This document shows, in pieces, positions 35,401-41,969 of a stretch of DNA of 42,373 nt. The DNA comes from CAZAKZ01 sp964485695 (GTDB lineage Bacteria > Planctomycetota > JAFGQW01). The first letter of the stretch is position 1, and each line of letters opens with the position of its first letter. Under the pieces are notes generated by a model. The model had not been told where the DNA came from. It did not search any database and was given only the letters and a program-made list of their open reading frames with translations. The DNA is taken from contig CAZAKZ010000039.1 in assembly GCA_964485695.1 (NCBI GenBank), forward strand, positions 1 to 42,373, given 5' to 3'. Both the position numbers and the translations under genes were made by a program.

Positions 35401-35649
35401 TTCCACCACGATGAATGGATCCATCTCGCAGAAGCCCTGGCAGCCGGTGACCCGGAGCCCGATTTTTGCCTGAAGTCCCCTGTCTATTATGTACCGCTTG
35501 ATCACCCGGACCACGTCGTTCGAACCGCTCGCTTGCCCGCCCGTACCGGCGCACACTACCAGCGTGGGCCTGGGATACTGGAGTTTCCTCTCTTCAAGAA
35601 TGCGCTGGCGAAAGTCCTTGAGTTCTTCGACACTTGAAAGCTTCCTCAT
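32461..35649 (-). CDS. NuoF (HndC)-type NADH module fused to GltD/NfnB-type FAD oxidoreductase
   Basis: The 1062-residue protein has four parts. Residues 25-90 form a thioredoxin-like ferredoxin domain with C33, C70 and C74; the usual fourth Cys is Gly38 (CAGTGG). Residues about 150-540 are the NuoF flavin/NADH domain ('RGRGGAGFPTGKKW', 'NADEGDPGAYMDR', 'GKCFTCRKGTQRM'). Residues about 545-640 are a Cys-rich 4Fe-4S linker ('CPLGTEAWRY', 'CARVCHHPCEEKCRAG'). Residues about 650-1000 are the GltD two-dinucleotide-fold domain ('IIGSGPAGLTAAHYL', 'GVIGGGNSAIDAARMA', 'PGVFAAGD'). The last CLRCD fits the GltD C-terminus. NADH and NADPH could meet two flavins here, as in bifurcating transhydrogenases. 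It starts 38 bp after the NuoE-like gene. Confidence 0.9.
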   Translation of the reverse strand: MRKLSSVEELKDFRQRILEERKLQYPRPTLVVCAGTGGQASGSNDVVRVIKRYIIDRGLQAKIGLRVTGCQGFCEMDPFIVVEPGRHLYPKLKMEDIPRVIEAAVGGFVDESLIYQEPQIDRRYHNQEDIPFFKKQQRTILGYNQKLDPIRVFNYIEEGGYAAAEKILIHPDPQWIIGEVIKSELRGRGGAGFPTGKKWELARSSGNGSDQKYIVCNADEGDPGAYMDRSLLEGNPHAIIEGMLIAGFAIGATRGIIYVRSEYPLAIKHTIIALRQARDLGLLGKDILGTGIDFDIEIVRGAGAFVCGEETALIKSVEGRMGEPRQRPPYPIEKGIHGHPTCINNVETLANISVIIDRGAEAYARVGVEGNRGTKIFSLVGKIKNTGLVEVPLGIKISEVVYDIGGGAPGKAKIKAVQTGGPSGGCIPARLFDLPIDYDSLVQAGSIMGSGGMIVMDEDTCMVDVARYFMAFLKEESCGKCFTCRKGTQRMYEILDDISRGRATMKDLDLLEELAHVVKDTTMCGLGQSASNPVLSTLRYFREEYERHIKDKKCDAFVCKELVGAPCQAACPLGTEAWRYVAYIGRGEYEEAYHAIREANPFPSVCARVCHHPCEEKCRAGATGGNPVAIRALKRFVTDRIEPSVYRPEKEVWNHGEPPRVAIIGSGPAGLTAAHYLSIKGCQVTVFEAENRPGGMLSCVIPSYRLPREVIEKEIASLIDENITLKCGTALGQEISVDGLFEDGFGAVLLAIGAHKSKPLRLENENLEGVYPSIEFLKAFNVRNEHLGKGHVGVIGGGNSAIDAARMALRHQDVDSVTILYRRTRDEMPAFPEEIEAAVQEGIRIQTLVSPLRIVGEDGRVTGVECIHNELGEADDSGRRRPIPLPETEQVIALDTLIVAIGEDSGVDALTPARSSGIEITGWNTVRANPETLLTNRPGVFAAGDVWRGPNTVVEAIADGKKAASVIERFLKKEPLVQPRTPQLPRIHVEPGEAAGEEGQNGRVETPRAPADWRRRNFSEVEVALSVDEARREASRCLRCDLEFTTPGEKSEAEPETRRQTA

Positions 35650-35687
35650 ACCGATACCTCTCCATCAAACCGGGAGCGACCGATCGC

Positions 35688-36539
35688 TCATGCGAGCGCG
35701 GCTCCACCCACGTCCAGCATGTGCCCTCGGCACCCGCGGCGGGAGCAGATCTGGACAACGCCTCCGCCGCGGATGATCATGGGCACCATGGGTGCACCAC
35801 AATCGCTGCACTTGCCGCCTCCGATCAGCTCGGCGTGGCAATGGGGACAGAACATGTACACGATGATGTCCTCGGGTATTTCGAACTCCGAGGCCGCCTT
35901 GTAGCTTCCGTACAGGCTGGTCAGGGCCAGCCAGCCGTGTTTGTTTTCAAAGGAAATTGTCACGCGGATGGATGGATGGCCGTCGATGAGATGGCGGGGA
36001 TCCATCAGGCTATGGTTGCAACGGGCGCAGCTGACCTCGACCGGAAAAATCCGTTGATCCGTTTCGATGGCGACCTTGTCCAGGCCCTCGCGGCTGCGCT
36101 CGAGAATCTCCTTGACCATCGAGGGCCGCACCTTTGAAAAATAATGGCCGTCCACGACCACCACGGGGCCCAGGGCGCATGCCCCCAGGCAGTTGACCGT
36201 CTCCAGGGAAAATTCCCTGTCCGGCGTCGTCTCGCCCGTTTTGATTTCGAGCTGGCGCTGGAATTCTTCGGCGATCCTCGGCCCCCCCTGGACGTGGCAG
36301 GCAGTCCCGAGGCAGACCGAGATGAGGTGTTTCCCCCTCGGCTTGAGGCTGAACGCCTTGTAAAACGTCGCCACGCCGTACACATCTACCAGCGAGCGAT
36401 GAGTCCTTTCGGCGACGGCCTTCAACGCGTCTTCCGGCAGGTAACCGTACTTTGCCTGGATCTGTTCCAGAAGGGCGATGAGCCCGCCGTGATCGGCCTC
36501 GTTTTTTTCCACAATGCTCTCAATTTCAGCCGTCTTCAT
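35688..36539 (-). CDS. NuoE/HndA-like thioredoxin-type [2Fe-2S] subunit with C-terminal zinc ribbon
   Basis: Residues 1-150 match NuoE/HndA: 'GYLPEDALKAVAERTHRS', 'YGVATFYKAF' and the four [2Fe-2S] ligands C76, C81, C117, C121 ('VCLGTACHVQGG', 'NCLGACALGP'). The remaining 130 residues are not part of ordinary NuoE. They carry CARC (about 173), CPHC-CSDC (about 245-260) and CSRRGC near the end, like zinc ribbons. In NADH-dependent enzymes this subunit works with NuoF, encoded next. A GAGGA site precedes ATG 36539. The extra ribbon domain may bind a partner. Confidence 0.9.
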   Translation of the reverse strand: MKTAEIESIVEKNEADHGGLIALLEQIQAKYGYLPEDALKAVAERTHRSLVDVYGVATFYKAFSLKPRGKHLISVCLGTACHVQGGPRIAEEFQRQLEIKTGETTPDREFSLETVNCLGACALGPVVVVDGHYFSKVRPSMVKEILERSREGLDKVAIETDQRIFPVEVSCARCNHSLMDPRHLIDGHPSIRVTISFENKHGWLALTSLYGSYKAASEFEIPEDIIVYMFCPHCHAELIGGGKCSDCGAPMVPMIIRGGGVVQICSRRGCRGHMLDVGGAALA

Positions 36540-36593
36540 GTCATTCCTCTTCTGTGCAGGGGGCCGGCCATTCTGTTTCGATCTTCTCTGGTT

Positions 36594-36767
36594 TCACCGG
36601 GCCACCTCGTATTCCTCGCAATGCCACACGCCGCTTTCCGGCCTGGGTAACAGGCAGGTATCGCGGTGGGCACAGTTCATGCAAAGGCCCTTGTTGAGCC
36701 TGCTGTCCTTATCCTTGTCATGGGATCTGGACCGCGAGTTCGCGCACTGGCCGTTTCGGTCCTTCAT
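36594..36767 (-). CDS. Small Cys-rich protein preceding the NuoE-like gene
   Basis: A 56-residue product with 'GLCMNCAHRDTCLLPRPESGVWHCEEY': a CxxCxxxxxC arrangement plus WHCEEY, a compact metal- or Fe-S-binding pattern that I recall beside NuoEF-like clusters of anaerobes. The frame is open up to 36878 in the same direction, but the upstream portion lies in a GC-rich hairpin leader and is Asp/Arg/Pro-rich, so ATG 36767 is preferred. It lies 55 bp before the NuoE-like gene and behind the proposed sigma-54 promoter, so it would be the first gene of the operon. Confidence 0.6.
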   Translation of the reverse strand: MKDRNGQCANSRSRSHDKDKDSRLNKGLCMNCAHRDTCLLPRPESGVWHCEEYEVAR

Positions 36768-36822
36768 GTCACCAGGTGGATGAGAGCACATCGCTTGTCC
36801 TTGCCAGCAGCCTGCTTCCCTG

Positions 36823-36842
36823 GGGTCCGGATCTCCGGACCC
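36823..36842 (-). promoter_or_regulatory. GC-rich 8-bp hairpin in the operon leader
   Basis: GGGTCCGG and CCGGACCC are perfectly complementary around ATCT. No U-run follows on the transcribed (minus) strand, so it is not an intrinsic terminator; it may affect leader stability or translation of the Cys-rich gene. Confidence 0.45.
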
Positions 36843-37006
36843 GTATCCCTGCCTTGGATCCGGATTCGTCAACGGCAAGGAAATCGATCCGGATTTCCCG
36901 CCGCTGAAAGGTGGGCATCGATTCGTTTTTCATGGAGTCGTTCGTTTTCAAGCAGTGCTGAGTAAGACCCATGAGATCGCCACACGGGCAACAGAAACCG
37001 TGCATT

Positions 37007-37022
37007 ATCAACCCGTGTGCCA
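37007..37022 (-). promoter_or_regulatory. Candidate sigma-54 (-24/-12) promoter
   Basis: On the minus strand TGGCAC, five bases, then TTGAT. The -24 element is perfect and spacing is exact; the -12 element reads TTGA rather than TTGC. Transcription would start near 36996 and run into the Cys-rich/NuoE/NuoF-GltD operon. The gene immediately upstream encodes an NtrC-type activator, which supports the assignment. Confidence 0.6.
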
Positions 37023-37225
37023 AAGGCGGAGGTTCATCCGGATCATGCCCGGATCCAGGTCGGAGTCTGAATGTGCTGACGGGATAAGCTGTTGTCATGA
37101 AACATATTTGCTGCGGCATGAAGGATCTCGAAGCGGCAGGAAATCGGAGTGTCGTGGTACGTACTCGGAGCAGGTTGTACGGGGAGATTTGCACCAGCGG
37201 GGAAAAATTCCCCGACCGTGGTTTT

Positions 37226-38578
37226 TCAGGAGAGATTCGACTCGGGCTTTTTCAGCTTTTCACGGAGGGTTTTCCGGTCGATGCCGAGAATTTCCGCCGC
37301 CCGGGTCTTGTTGCCCCCCACGGAAGCCAGCACGTTTCGGATGTGCTCCGCCTCCACGGCGGCGAGAGTCCGGTTCAGCCCCTTCTCCCCTTGGCCGGAG
37401 AAGCGCATCAGTGAAGGGAGGTCCGGCACATCAATGTGATCCGAATCCGTCATGACCACGATGCGCTGGATGAGGTTCTCCAGTTCCCTGACATTCCCGG
37501 GCCAGGCATAGTTTTTCAGGACCTCGAGGGCTCTGTCCGATATCCATGGCTCCTTTTTTTCCAGCTCCTGCGAGTACTTCCTGGCGAAATGGCGGGCGAG
37601 CAGGATGATATCGTCTCCCCGGTCCAGGAGGGGGGGGAGAGCGATTTCAATCACGTTGAGGCGGTAGTAGAGGTCCTCCCGGAACACGTCCTTTTTCACC
37701 AGATCCAGGAGCGTTTTGTTCGTGGCCGCCAGTATCCGCACGTTCACCTTCTGCGGCTGGGAGGAGCCGATCATGGAGATCTCCTTTTCCTGGAGCACGC
37801 GGAGCAGCTTGACCTGCATGGCCAGGCTCGTCTCGCTGATCTCGTCCAGAAAAATGGTCCCCCCGTCAGCGGTCTGGAAAAATCCCGCCCGCGACTCCAG
37901 TGCCCCGGTGAAGGCACCCTTCACGTATCCGAAGAGCTCGCTCTCAAGCAAGCTCTCGGGGATGCCGCCGCAGTTGACCGGAACGAAAGGCGCGGAGGCC
38001 CGCTTACTGCTGTAGTGTATCGCCCGGGCCACGAGCTCTTTTCCGGTCCCGCTCTGGCCCGTGATCAGCACGGTAGCCGGCGTCAGAGCGGCCTTGGCGA
38101 TGGCGCTCAGGACCCTGCCCATGGCCTCTGATTCTCCCAGCAGGCCGTACCGGGCCTTGATTTCATGGGGCGACTGGTCCTGTCCGGCCATGCGCAGCTT
38201 GAGCTTGTTCAGGACTCGCCGCACGGAAGTGACGAGTTCCTCGTCGGTGAAGGGCTTGGTCAGGTACTCCTCCGCCCCGGTCTTGATCGCTTCCACGGCT
38301 CCTTCCACGGTGGCGTACCCGGTGATCATCATCACTTCCGTGGATTTCAGGTTCTCCCGCACATAGCGGATCAGGTCCATACCCGAGACCTTGGGCATCT
38401 TGTAGTCCGTGACCACCAGGTCCACGGCCGTGTCTTCCAGAAACCGGATGGCCTCGGCCACGCCCGGTGCCGTGAACACCTCATATCCTTCAGACCTCAG
38501 GTTTCTCTCGAGCATGACCAGGGTCTCCGGGGAGTCGTCCACCACCAGGATGCGCTCTTTTTCCGAGTCGTTTTTCAT
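37226..38578 (-). CDS. NtrC-family sigma-54-dependent response regulator
   Basis: The 450-residue protein has a receiver domain (D14, D15, phospho-acceptor D58 in 'VVTDYKMP', Lys in 'TKPF'), an AAA+ domain with Walker A 'TGQSGTGKE', the sigma-54-contacting loop 'GAFTGA' and Walker B 'GGTIFLDEIS', and a Fis-type helix-turn-helix at the end ('VGGNKTRAAEILGIDRKTL'). All catalytic motifs are intact. ATG 38578 lies one base after the kinase stop codon, so the two are a translationally coupled pair. Its likely target is the sigma-54 promoter just downstream at 37007-37022. Confidence 0.93.
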   Translation of the reverse strand: MKNDSEKERILVVDDSPETLVMLERNLRSEGYEVFTAPGVAEAIRFLEDTAVDLVVTDYKMPKVSGMDLIRYVRENLKSTEVMMITGYATVEGAVEAIKTGAEEYLTKPFTDEELVTSVRRVLNKLKLRMAGQDQSPHEIKARYGLLGESEAMGRVLSAIAKAALTPATVLITGQSGTGKELVARAIHYSSKRASAPFVPVNCGGIPESLLESELFGYVKGAFTGALESRAGFFQTADGGTIFLDEISETSLAMQVKLLRVLQEKEISMIGSSQPQKVNVRILAATNKTLLDLVKKDVFREDLYYRLNVIEIALPPLLDRGDDIILLARHFARKYSQELEKKEPWISDRALEVLKNYAWPGNVRELENLIQRIVVMTDSDHIDVPDLPSLMRFSGQGEKGLNRTLAAVEAEHIRNVLASVGGNKTRAAEILGIDRKTLREKLKKPESNLS

Positions 38579-38579
38579 T

Positions 38580-40268
38580 TTAGCCTTCGGGTTCGCTCTT
38601 CTCGGGTCCATTGGCAGGAAACTGGATGATGAACCTCGTGCCTTTTCCCTCCTCGGTCTCCACCGTGATGTTTCCCTTGTGAGAGGTCACGATGCCGTGG
38701 ACCACCGGCAGGCCCAACCCGGTTCCTTCGTTGACGTCCTTGGTAGTATAAAAGGGGAGGAAGATATGCTTCTTCACGTCCTCGGGCATGCCCATTCCCG
38801 TGTCTTCCACGGCAAGAAGGACCTGGTCCATACCGGCACGGGTCTCCACGGTAATCGTCCCTCCCGCGGGCATGGCCTGGATGGCATTGACCACCAGATT
38901 CACCAGCACCTGGTTCAGCTGGCCCGGGTCGGCGGTGATGCGCGGCAGGCCGGGATCCAGGCGGCGTACCAGGTCGATGCCCGCCTTTTCGCACCTGGCC
39001 TCGAAGTAATAGAGGCCCTCTTCGACGACCTTGTTCAGACGGACGAGCACCTTTTCGGGGGGCATCTGCCGTGCGAAAACCATGAGCTTCTTGATGATCT
39101 CCCGGGCGTGAAGGGAAGCGGTCTCGATGCATTTCAGGTCTTCTTCGGCCTGTTCGGGAAGATCGGGCGTTTTCTTCGCCAGCTGGGCGAAGCCCAGGAT
39201 GTTTCCCAGGGGCTCGTTCAGTTCGTGGGCCACACCCGCGGCGAGCTGACCGATAGTGGCCAGACGGTCGGCGTGCCTGAGCTGGCCGTGAAGGGAGGCC
39301 TTCTCTTCCTCGGTCCGGGTCCGTTCGTAGAAGTGAGCCACCTCGCGGGACACGCTGTCGATGAGACTCCGCTCTTCCAAAAGAAAGGGGCCTTCGTCCC
39401 TGGTCAGCCTCTTCTCCTTGTAGGCCACCTCCACGAAGCCCAGGCGTTCGCCGTTCACCAGGATGTCCGAAGTCTGGCGGTAGGGCGTTTCTTGAAAGCC
39501 TTGGGTGGTATAGGATTGCCCGTTCAGAACGATCCGGGCGCATGCGATCTTGGGATGAAGCCAAGCTGGTGGCAGAAGATCCACGATATTCAGCAGAACT
39601 TCATCGGTGGAGGCTTCAGGGCGGGCCACGACCTGAGCGATCCCGTACAGGCAGGTCAGCTCCTTGATCCTCTCTCTCAGCTCAATCTGGGCGTGCTGAT
39701 GGACAACGGCGATGCCGAGAAGTTCGGAGATGTCCTCGTAAAACGTCAGTTCCTCGGCGCTGAAATAGTCCCTCTTCATACTTTTCAGGTGCAACAGGCC
39801 GATGCATTCCTCTTCGATGCCGATGCGGAGCAGGGCGAGGCTCCTGTCGCTGCTTGCAAGGCCGCATCCCTCTGCGTCTCCAGTCCAGAAACTCCCTTTA
39901 TCCGTGAAACAGGTCGAAACCCTGTCACGCATGCCGTGAATTACTTTGCAACAGAGCACCTCCAGGCCCAGCGTTCTCCTATCCGCCGGAGGGGGGCCGG
40001 CCTCTTCCCCCAATGCACAAGGCACGAGTATGAAGCCAAAGGGCATTTTTTTCGAACGGGAAACCGTGCAGCGATAGTGCTTGCGATCGTCCTCCTTCAC
40101 CCAGAGCTCCACCGCGTCCGCTCCCGAAAAGTCCAGAATCTTCTCCGAGACCTTCGGGAGGAAATCGGTCCTCAGGAGGCCCAGGTTTGCATAGCGAAGT
40201 AGTTCATGAGAGAGGTCGCGAAACCGGTCAATTTTTCTCTGAACCTCGGAGGGGTGGTCGTTCTTCAC
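38580..40268 (-). CDS. Soluble two-GAF sensor histidine kinase
   Basis: The 562-residue protein has no membrane segment or signal peptide, so it senses a cytoplasmic cue. Residues about 20-190 look like a GAF domain; residues about 195-320 are a second sensor ('RIKELTCLYGIAQVV', 'TTQGFQETPYRQTSDILV', 'GPFLLEERSLID'). The latter is clearly homologous to residues 15-145 of the PEP-synthase-like fusion at 25135. The H-box 'AAGVAHELNEPLGNILGFA' carries the phosphorylated His (about residue 345). The ATPase part has 'NLVVNAIQAM' (N), 'VEDTGMGMP' (G1), 'FYTTK' and 'GTGLGL' (G2). It is encoded directly before its regulator. Confidence 0.92.
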   Translation of the reverse strand: MKNDHPSEVQRKIDRFRDLSHELLRYANLGLLRTDFLPKVSEKILDFSGADAVELWVKEDDRKHYRCTVSRSKKMPFGFILVPCALGEEAGPPPADRRTLGLEVLCCKVIHGMRDRVSTCFTDKGSFWTGDAEGCGLASSDRSLALLRIGIEEECIGLLHLKSMKRDYFSAEELTFYEDISELLGIAVVHQHAQIELRERIKELTCLYGIAQVVARPEASTDEVLLNIVDLLPPAWLHPKIACARIVLNGQSYTTQGFQETPYRQTSDILVNGERLGFVEVAYKEKRLTRDEGPFLLEERSLIDSVSREVAHFYERTRTEEEKASLHGQLRHADRLATIGQLAAGVAHELNEPLGNILGFAQLAKKTPDLPEQAEEDLKCIETASLHAREIIKKLMVFARQMPPEKVLVRLNKVVEEGLYYFEARCEKAGIDLVRRLDPGLPRITADPGQLNQVLVNLVVNAIQAMPAGGTITVETRAGMDQVLLAVEDTGMGMPEDVKKHIFLPFYTTKDVNEGTGLGLPVVHGIVTSHKGNITVETEEGKGTRFIIQFPANGPEKSEPEG

Positions 40269-40736
40269 GCTGTTTTTTCCTTCATGATCCTCTTGCGCGT
40301 TTTCCTCGTCGAAGGATATCCTGAACGAGACGATCTGTCCATTTGGACTCTAATACCTTACCAGTCGAGAGGGAGGAGTTGAACGGATGAACTTGCCCCA
40401 TTTCCTGTACCAACCGGACTGAGCGAATCCGAAGTTGGTTCGACGTGAAGGCGAATTTTTTGCCAAAAGAGACTTGGACTATGCTGCGATACGATTACCG
40501 CGAGGTCGCATGAAGCTGAACACTATCTCACCCTCCAGCATGCCCACAGAATGGGATTCGCGTAGACCGTATGGGTGTGTTACTGCCTGGTGACTGGGTA
40601 ACCGACTTTTGTCAGTTGAGCCCAATTCCAGTCCGTTTTCATGCAAAAAACGTTGCCCAGATTGTTGCCCAGATCATGAGACTGCAGCAAAAGGACTTTG
40701 CTGTAAAGTTCTAATATACTGATGTGAAAAGACTTG
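40269..40736. other. Intergenic region between the kinase gene and the IS110 element
   Basis: About 470 bp without a supported gene. It should contain the kinase promoter on the minus strand, but no clear box was seen. Near its right end is a short relic of the island repeat (40651-40674). Confidence 0.45.
40651..40674 (+). repeat. Short relic of the island-repeat GTTGCCC doublet
   Basis: Two tandem GTTGCCCAGAT(T) units match the GTTGCCCGGAT(T) doublet at 14350-14372 and in the 22384 repeat. It lies 63 bp before the second tRNA-derived repeat. Confidence 0.5.
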
Positions 40737-40766
40737 TACTGGCACGCCCAGCAGATGGAATGAGAA
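40737..40766. repeat. 30-bp direct repeat (copy 2), tRNA-derived att-like site
   Basis: Identical to 14165-14194. Here the identity ends abruptly at GAGAA, exactly where the leader of the IS110 transposase begins. Copy 1 instead continues into the tRNA-Arg-like anticodon arm. Confidence 0.75.
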
Positions 40767-40848
40767 GGTCAGCATCCTCGCGAGGTATCCGATAGGAACC
40801 TCAGATTTTTTTTCGAGCTCGAGTGCTCATTGAGTAAGGATGCTGACC
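40767..40848 (+). ncRNA. Structured leader, candidate bridge-RNA or control element of IS110
   Basis: GGTCAGCATCCT (40767-40778) and AGGATGCTGACC (40837-40848) form a perfect 12-bp closing stem. Inside, GAGGT-a-TCC-GATA-GGA-ACCTC (40782-40802) forms a hairpin with one bulge, followed by a U-run and a GAGC/GCTC stem. The structure ends at the base before ATG 40849. IS110 elements are known to encode a bridge RNA in a non-coding end. This leader (82 nt) is short for one, so a translational-control fold is an alternative. Confidence 0.4.
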
Positions 40849-41919
40849 ATGGAAAACAAAATGACAGAGCTTCCGGAAATTACTATCGGCATTGACCTTG
40901 GAGACAGATATAGCAATTTCTGCCTGCTTGATAAATCCGGTTCGAAAGTAGAGGAAGGACGGATCGCAACAACGAAAGATGCGTTCGGACGCAAGTTTTC
41001 CGGCATGGAGCCGGTGAGGATTGCCATAGAGACGGGGACACATTCCCGGTGGGTTCACCGAATTCTGAAAGAAGCCGGCCACGCGGTGATCGTGGCGAAC
41101 CCACGGAAGCTTCGGATGATTTACCAGAATGACACAAAAAACGATCGATTGGACGCAGAACAGTTGGCCCGAGTGGCACGGATGGATCCCAGTCTGCTCA
41201 AGCCGATCCACCACCGAGGCGAACAAGTCCAATCGGATCTTTCGCTCCTACGCTCCAGGGACATCTTGGTGGCGACGAGGACGCGCATGGTGAACCACGT
41301 CAGGGGTGTCTTGAAGTCCAATGGCCTCCGGGCCAAGAAATGTCCGACGCGTAGTTTCGAGAATCACGTCCTGGAATTGATCCCGGAAGATTTGAAACCT
41401 GCCTTACTTCCGGTGTTGGAGACGTTGCATTCCCTCAGCGTCAAGATATCACAGTATGACAAGCTGGCTGAAACGCTCTGCAAGGAGCGGTATCCGGAAA
41501 CCCAACTCCTCAGGCAAGTAAATGGGGTTGGGGTGCTGACGGCGCTCTGCTACATCCTGACCCTCGAAGACCCGCGGCGCTTCAAGAAAAGTCGTTCCGT
41601 GGGAGCCTATCTGGGCCTTCGGCCCAAGCAACGCCAGTCCGGGGATAGTGATCCGGAGCTCCGGATCACCAAGGCCGGTGACCGCGACCTTCGCCGTCTT
41701 TTGGTTCAGTCGTCGCAGTATATCCTGGGTCCATTCGGCAAGGATTCTGACCTTCGCCGTAAGGGGCTGAATATGGCTGAACATGGGGGTAGGGTTGCGA
41801 AGAAACGTGCTGTGGTGGCGGTGGCAAGGAAGCTTGCGGTATTGCTTCACAGACTGTGGATTACGGGCGAAGTGCATGATCCGCTTCGCCATTCAGCTGC
41901 AAAGACACAGATGGCCTGA
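40849..41919 (+). CDS. IS110-family transposase (DEDD recombinase)
   Basis: The 356-residue protein has the RuvC-like DEDD domain ('ITIGIDLGDRYSNF', 'IAIETGTHSRW', 'KNDRLDAEQLARVA') and the C-terminal Tnp_20 domain ('VNGVGVLTALCYILT', 'SRSVGAYLGLRPKQRQSG', 'ITKAGDRDLRRLLVQ') with the serine region typical of IS110 recombinases. Length is normal and the frame is intact, so it may be active. ATG 40849 is chosen because AAGGA lies eight bases upstream and the closing stem of the leader ends there; ATG 40840 in the same frame would add three residues. It inserts DNA through a bridge-RNA-guided mechanism in studied relatives. Confidence 0.92.
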   Translation: MENKMTELPEITIGIDLGDRYSNFCLLDKSGSKVEEGRIATTKDAFGRKFSGMEPVRIAIETGTHSRWVHRILKEAGHAVIVANPRKLRMIYQNDTKNDRLDAEQLARVARMDPSLLKPIHHRGEQVQSDLSLLRSRDILVATRTRMVNHVRGVLKSNGLRAKKCPTRSFENHVLELIPEDLKPALLPVLETLHSLSVKISQYDKLAETLCKERYPETQLLRQVNGVGVLTALCYILTLEDPRRFKKSRSVGAYLGLRPKQRQSGDSDPELRITKAGDRDLRRLLVQSSQYILGPFGKDSDLRRKGLNMAEHGGRVAKKRAVVAVARKLAVLLHRLWITGEVHDPLRHSAAKTQMA

Positions 41920-41969
41920 TTTTTTTCACCTCACCCCGAACGGGGTGAGGGGTGATGTGAAAAAAACTC
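41920..41969. terminator. Long stem-loop after the transposase gene
   Basis: CCTCACCCC-GAAC-GGGGTGAGG (41929-41950) forms a perfect 9-bp stem, extended by TTTTTTCAC on the left and GTGAAAAAAA on the right. The U-run precedes rather than follows the stem, so classical intrinsic termination is doubtful; it may be an end structure of the element. Confidence 0.4.

Larger units (their letters stand above)
36768..37225 (-). other. Leader and regulatory region of the glutamate/electron-transfer operon
   Basis: About 460 bp between the response-regulator gene and the Cys-rich gene. It contains a -24/-12 promoter candidate, a strong hairpin and three copies of the palindrome ATCCGGAT (36858, 36887, 37036). 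No other gene is supported. Confidence 0.55.

Noticed and set aside
38409..40202. Plus-strand 597-codon frame opposite the histidine kinase
   Set aside because: The minus-strand product has complete kinase motifs; the opposite frame shows none and is an antisense artefact.
41920..41969. Strong intrinsic terminator for the IS110 gene
   Set aside because: The stem is strong, but the T-run lies before it and an A-run after it on both strands' logic, so ordinary Rho-independent termination is not supported with confidence.
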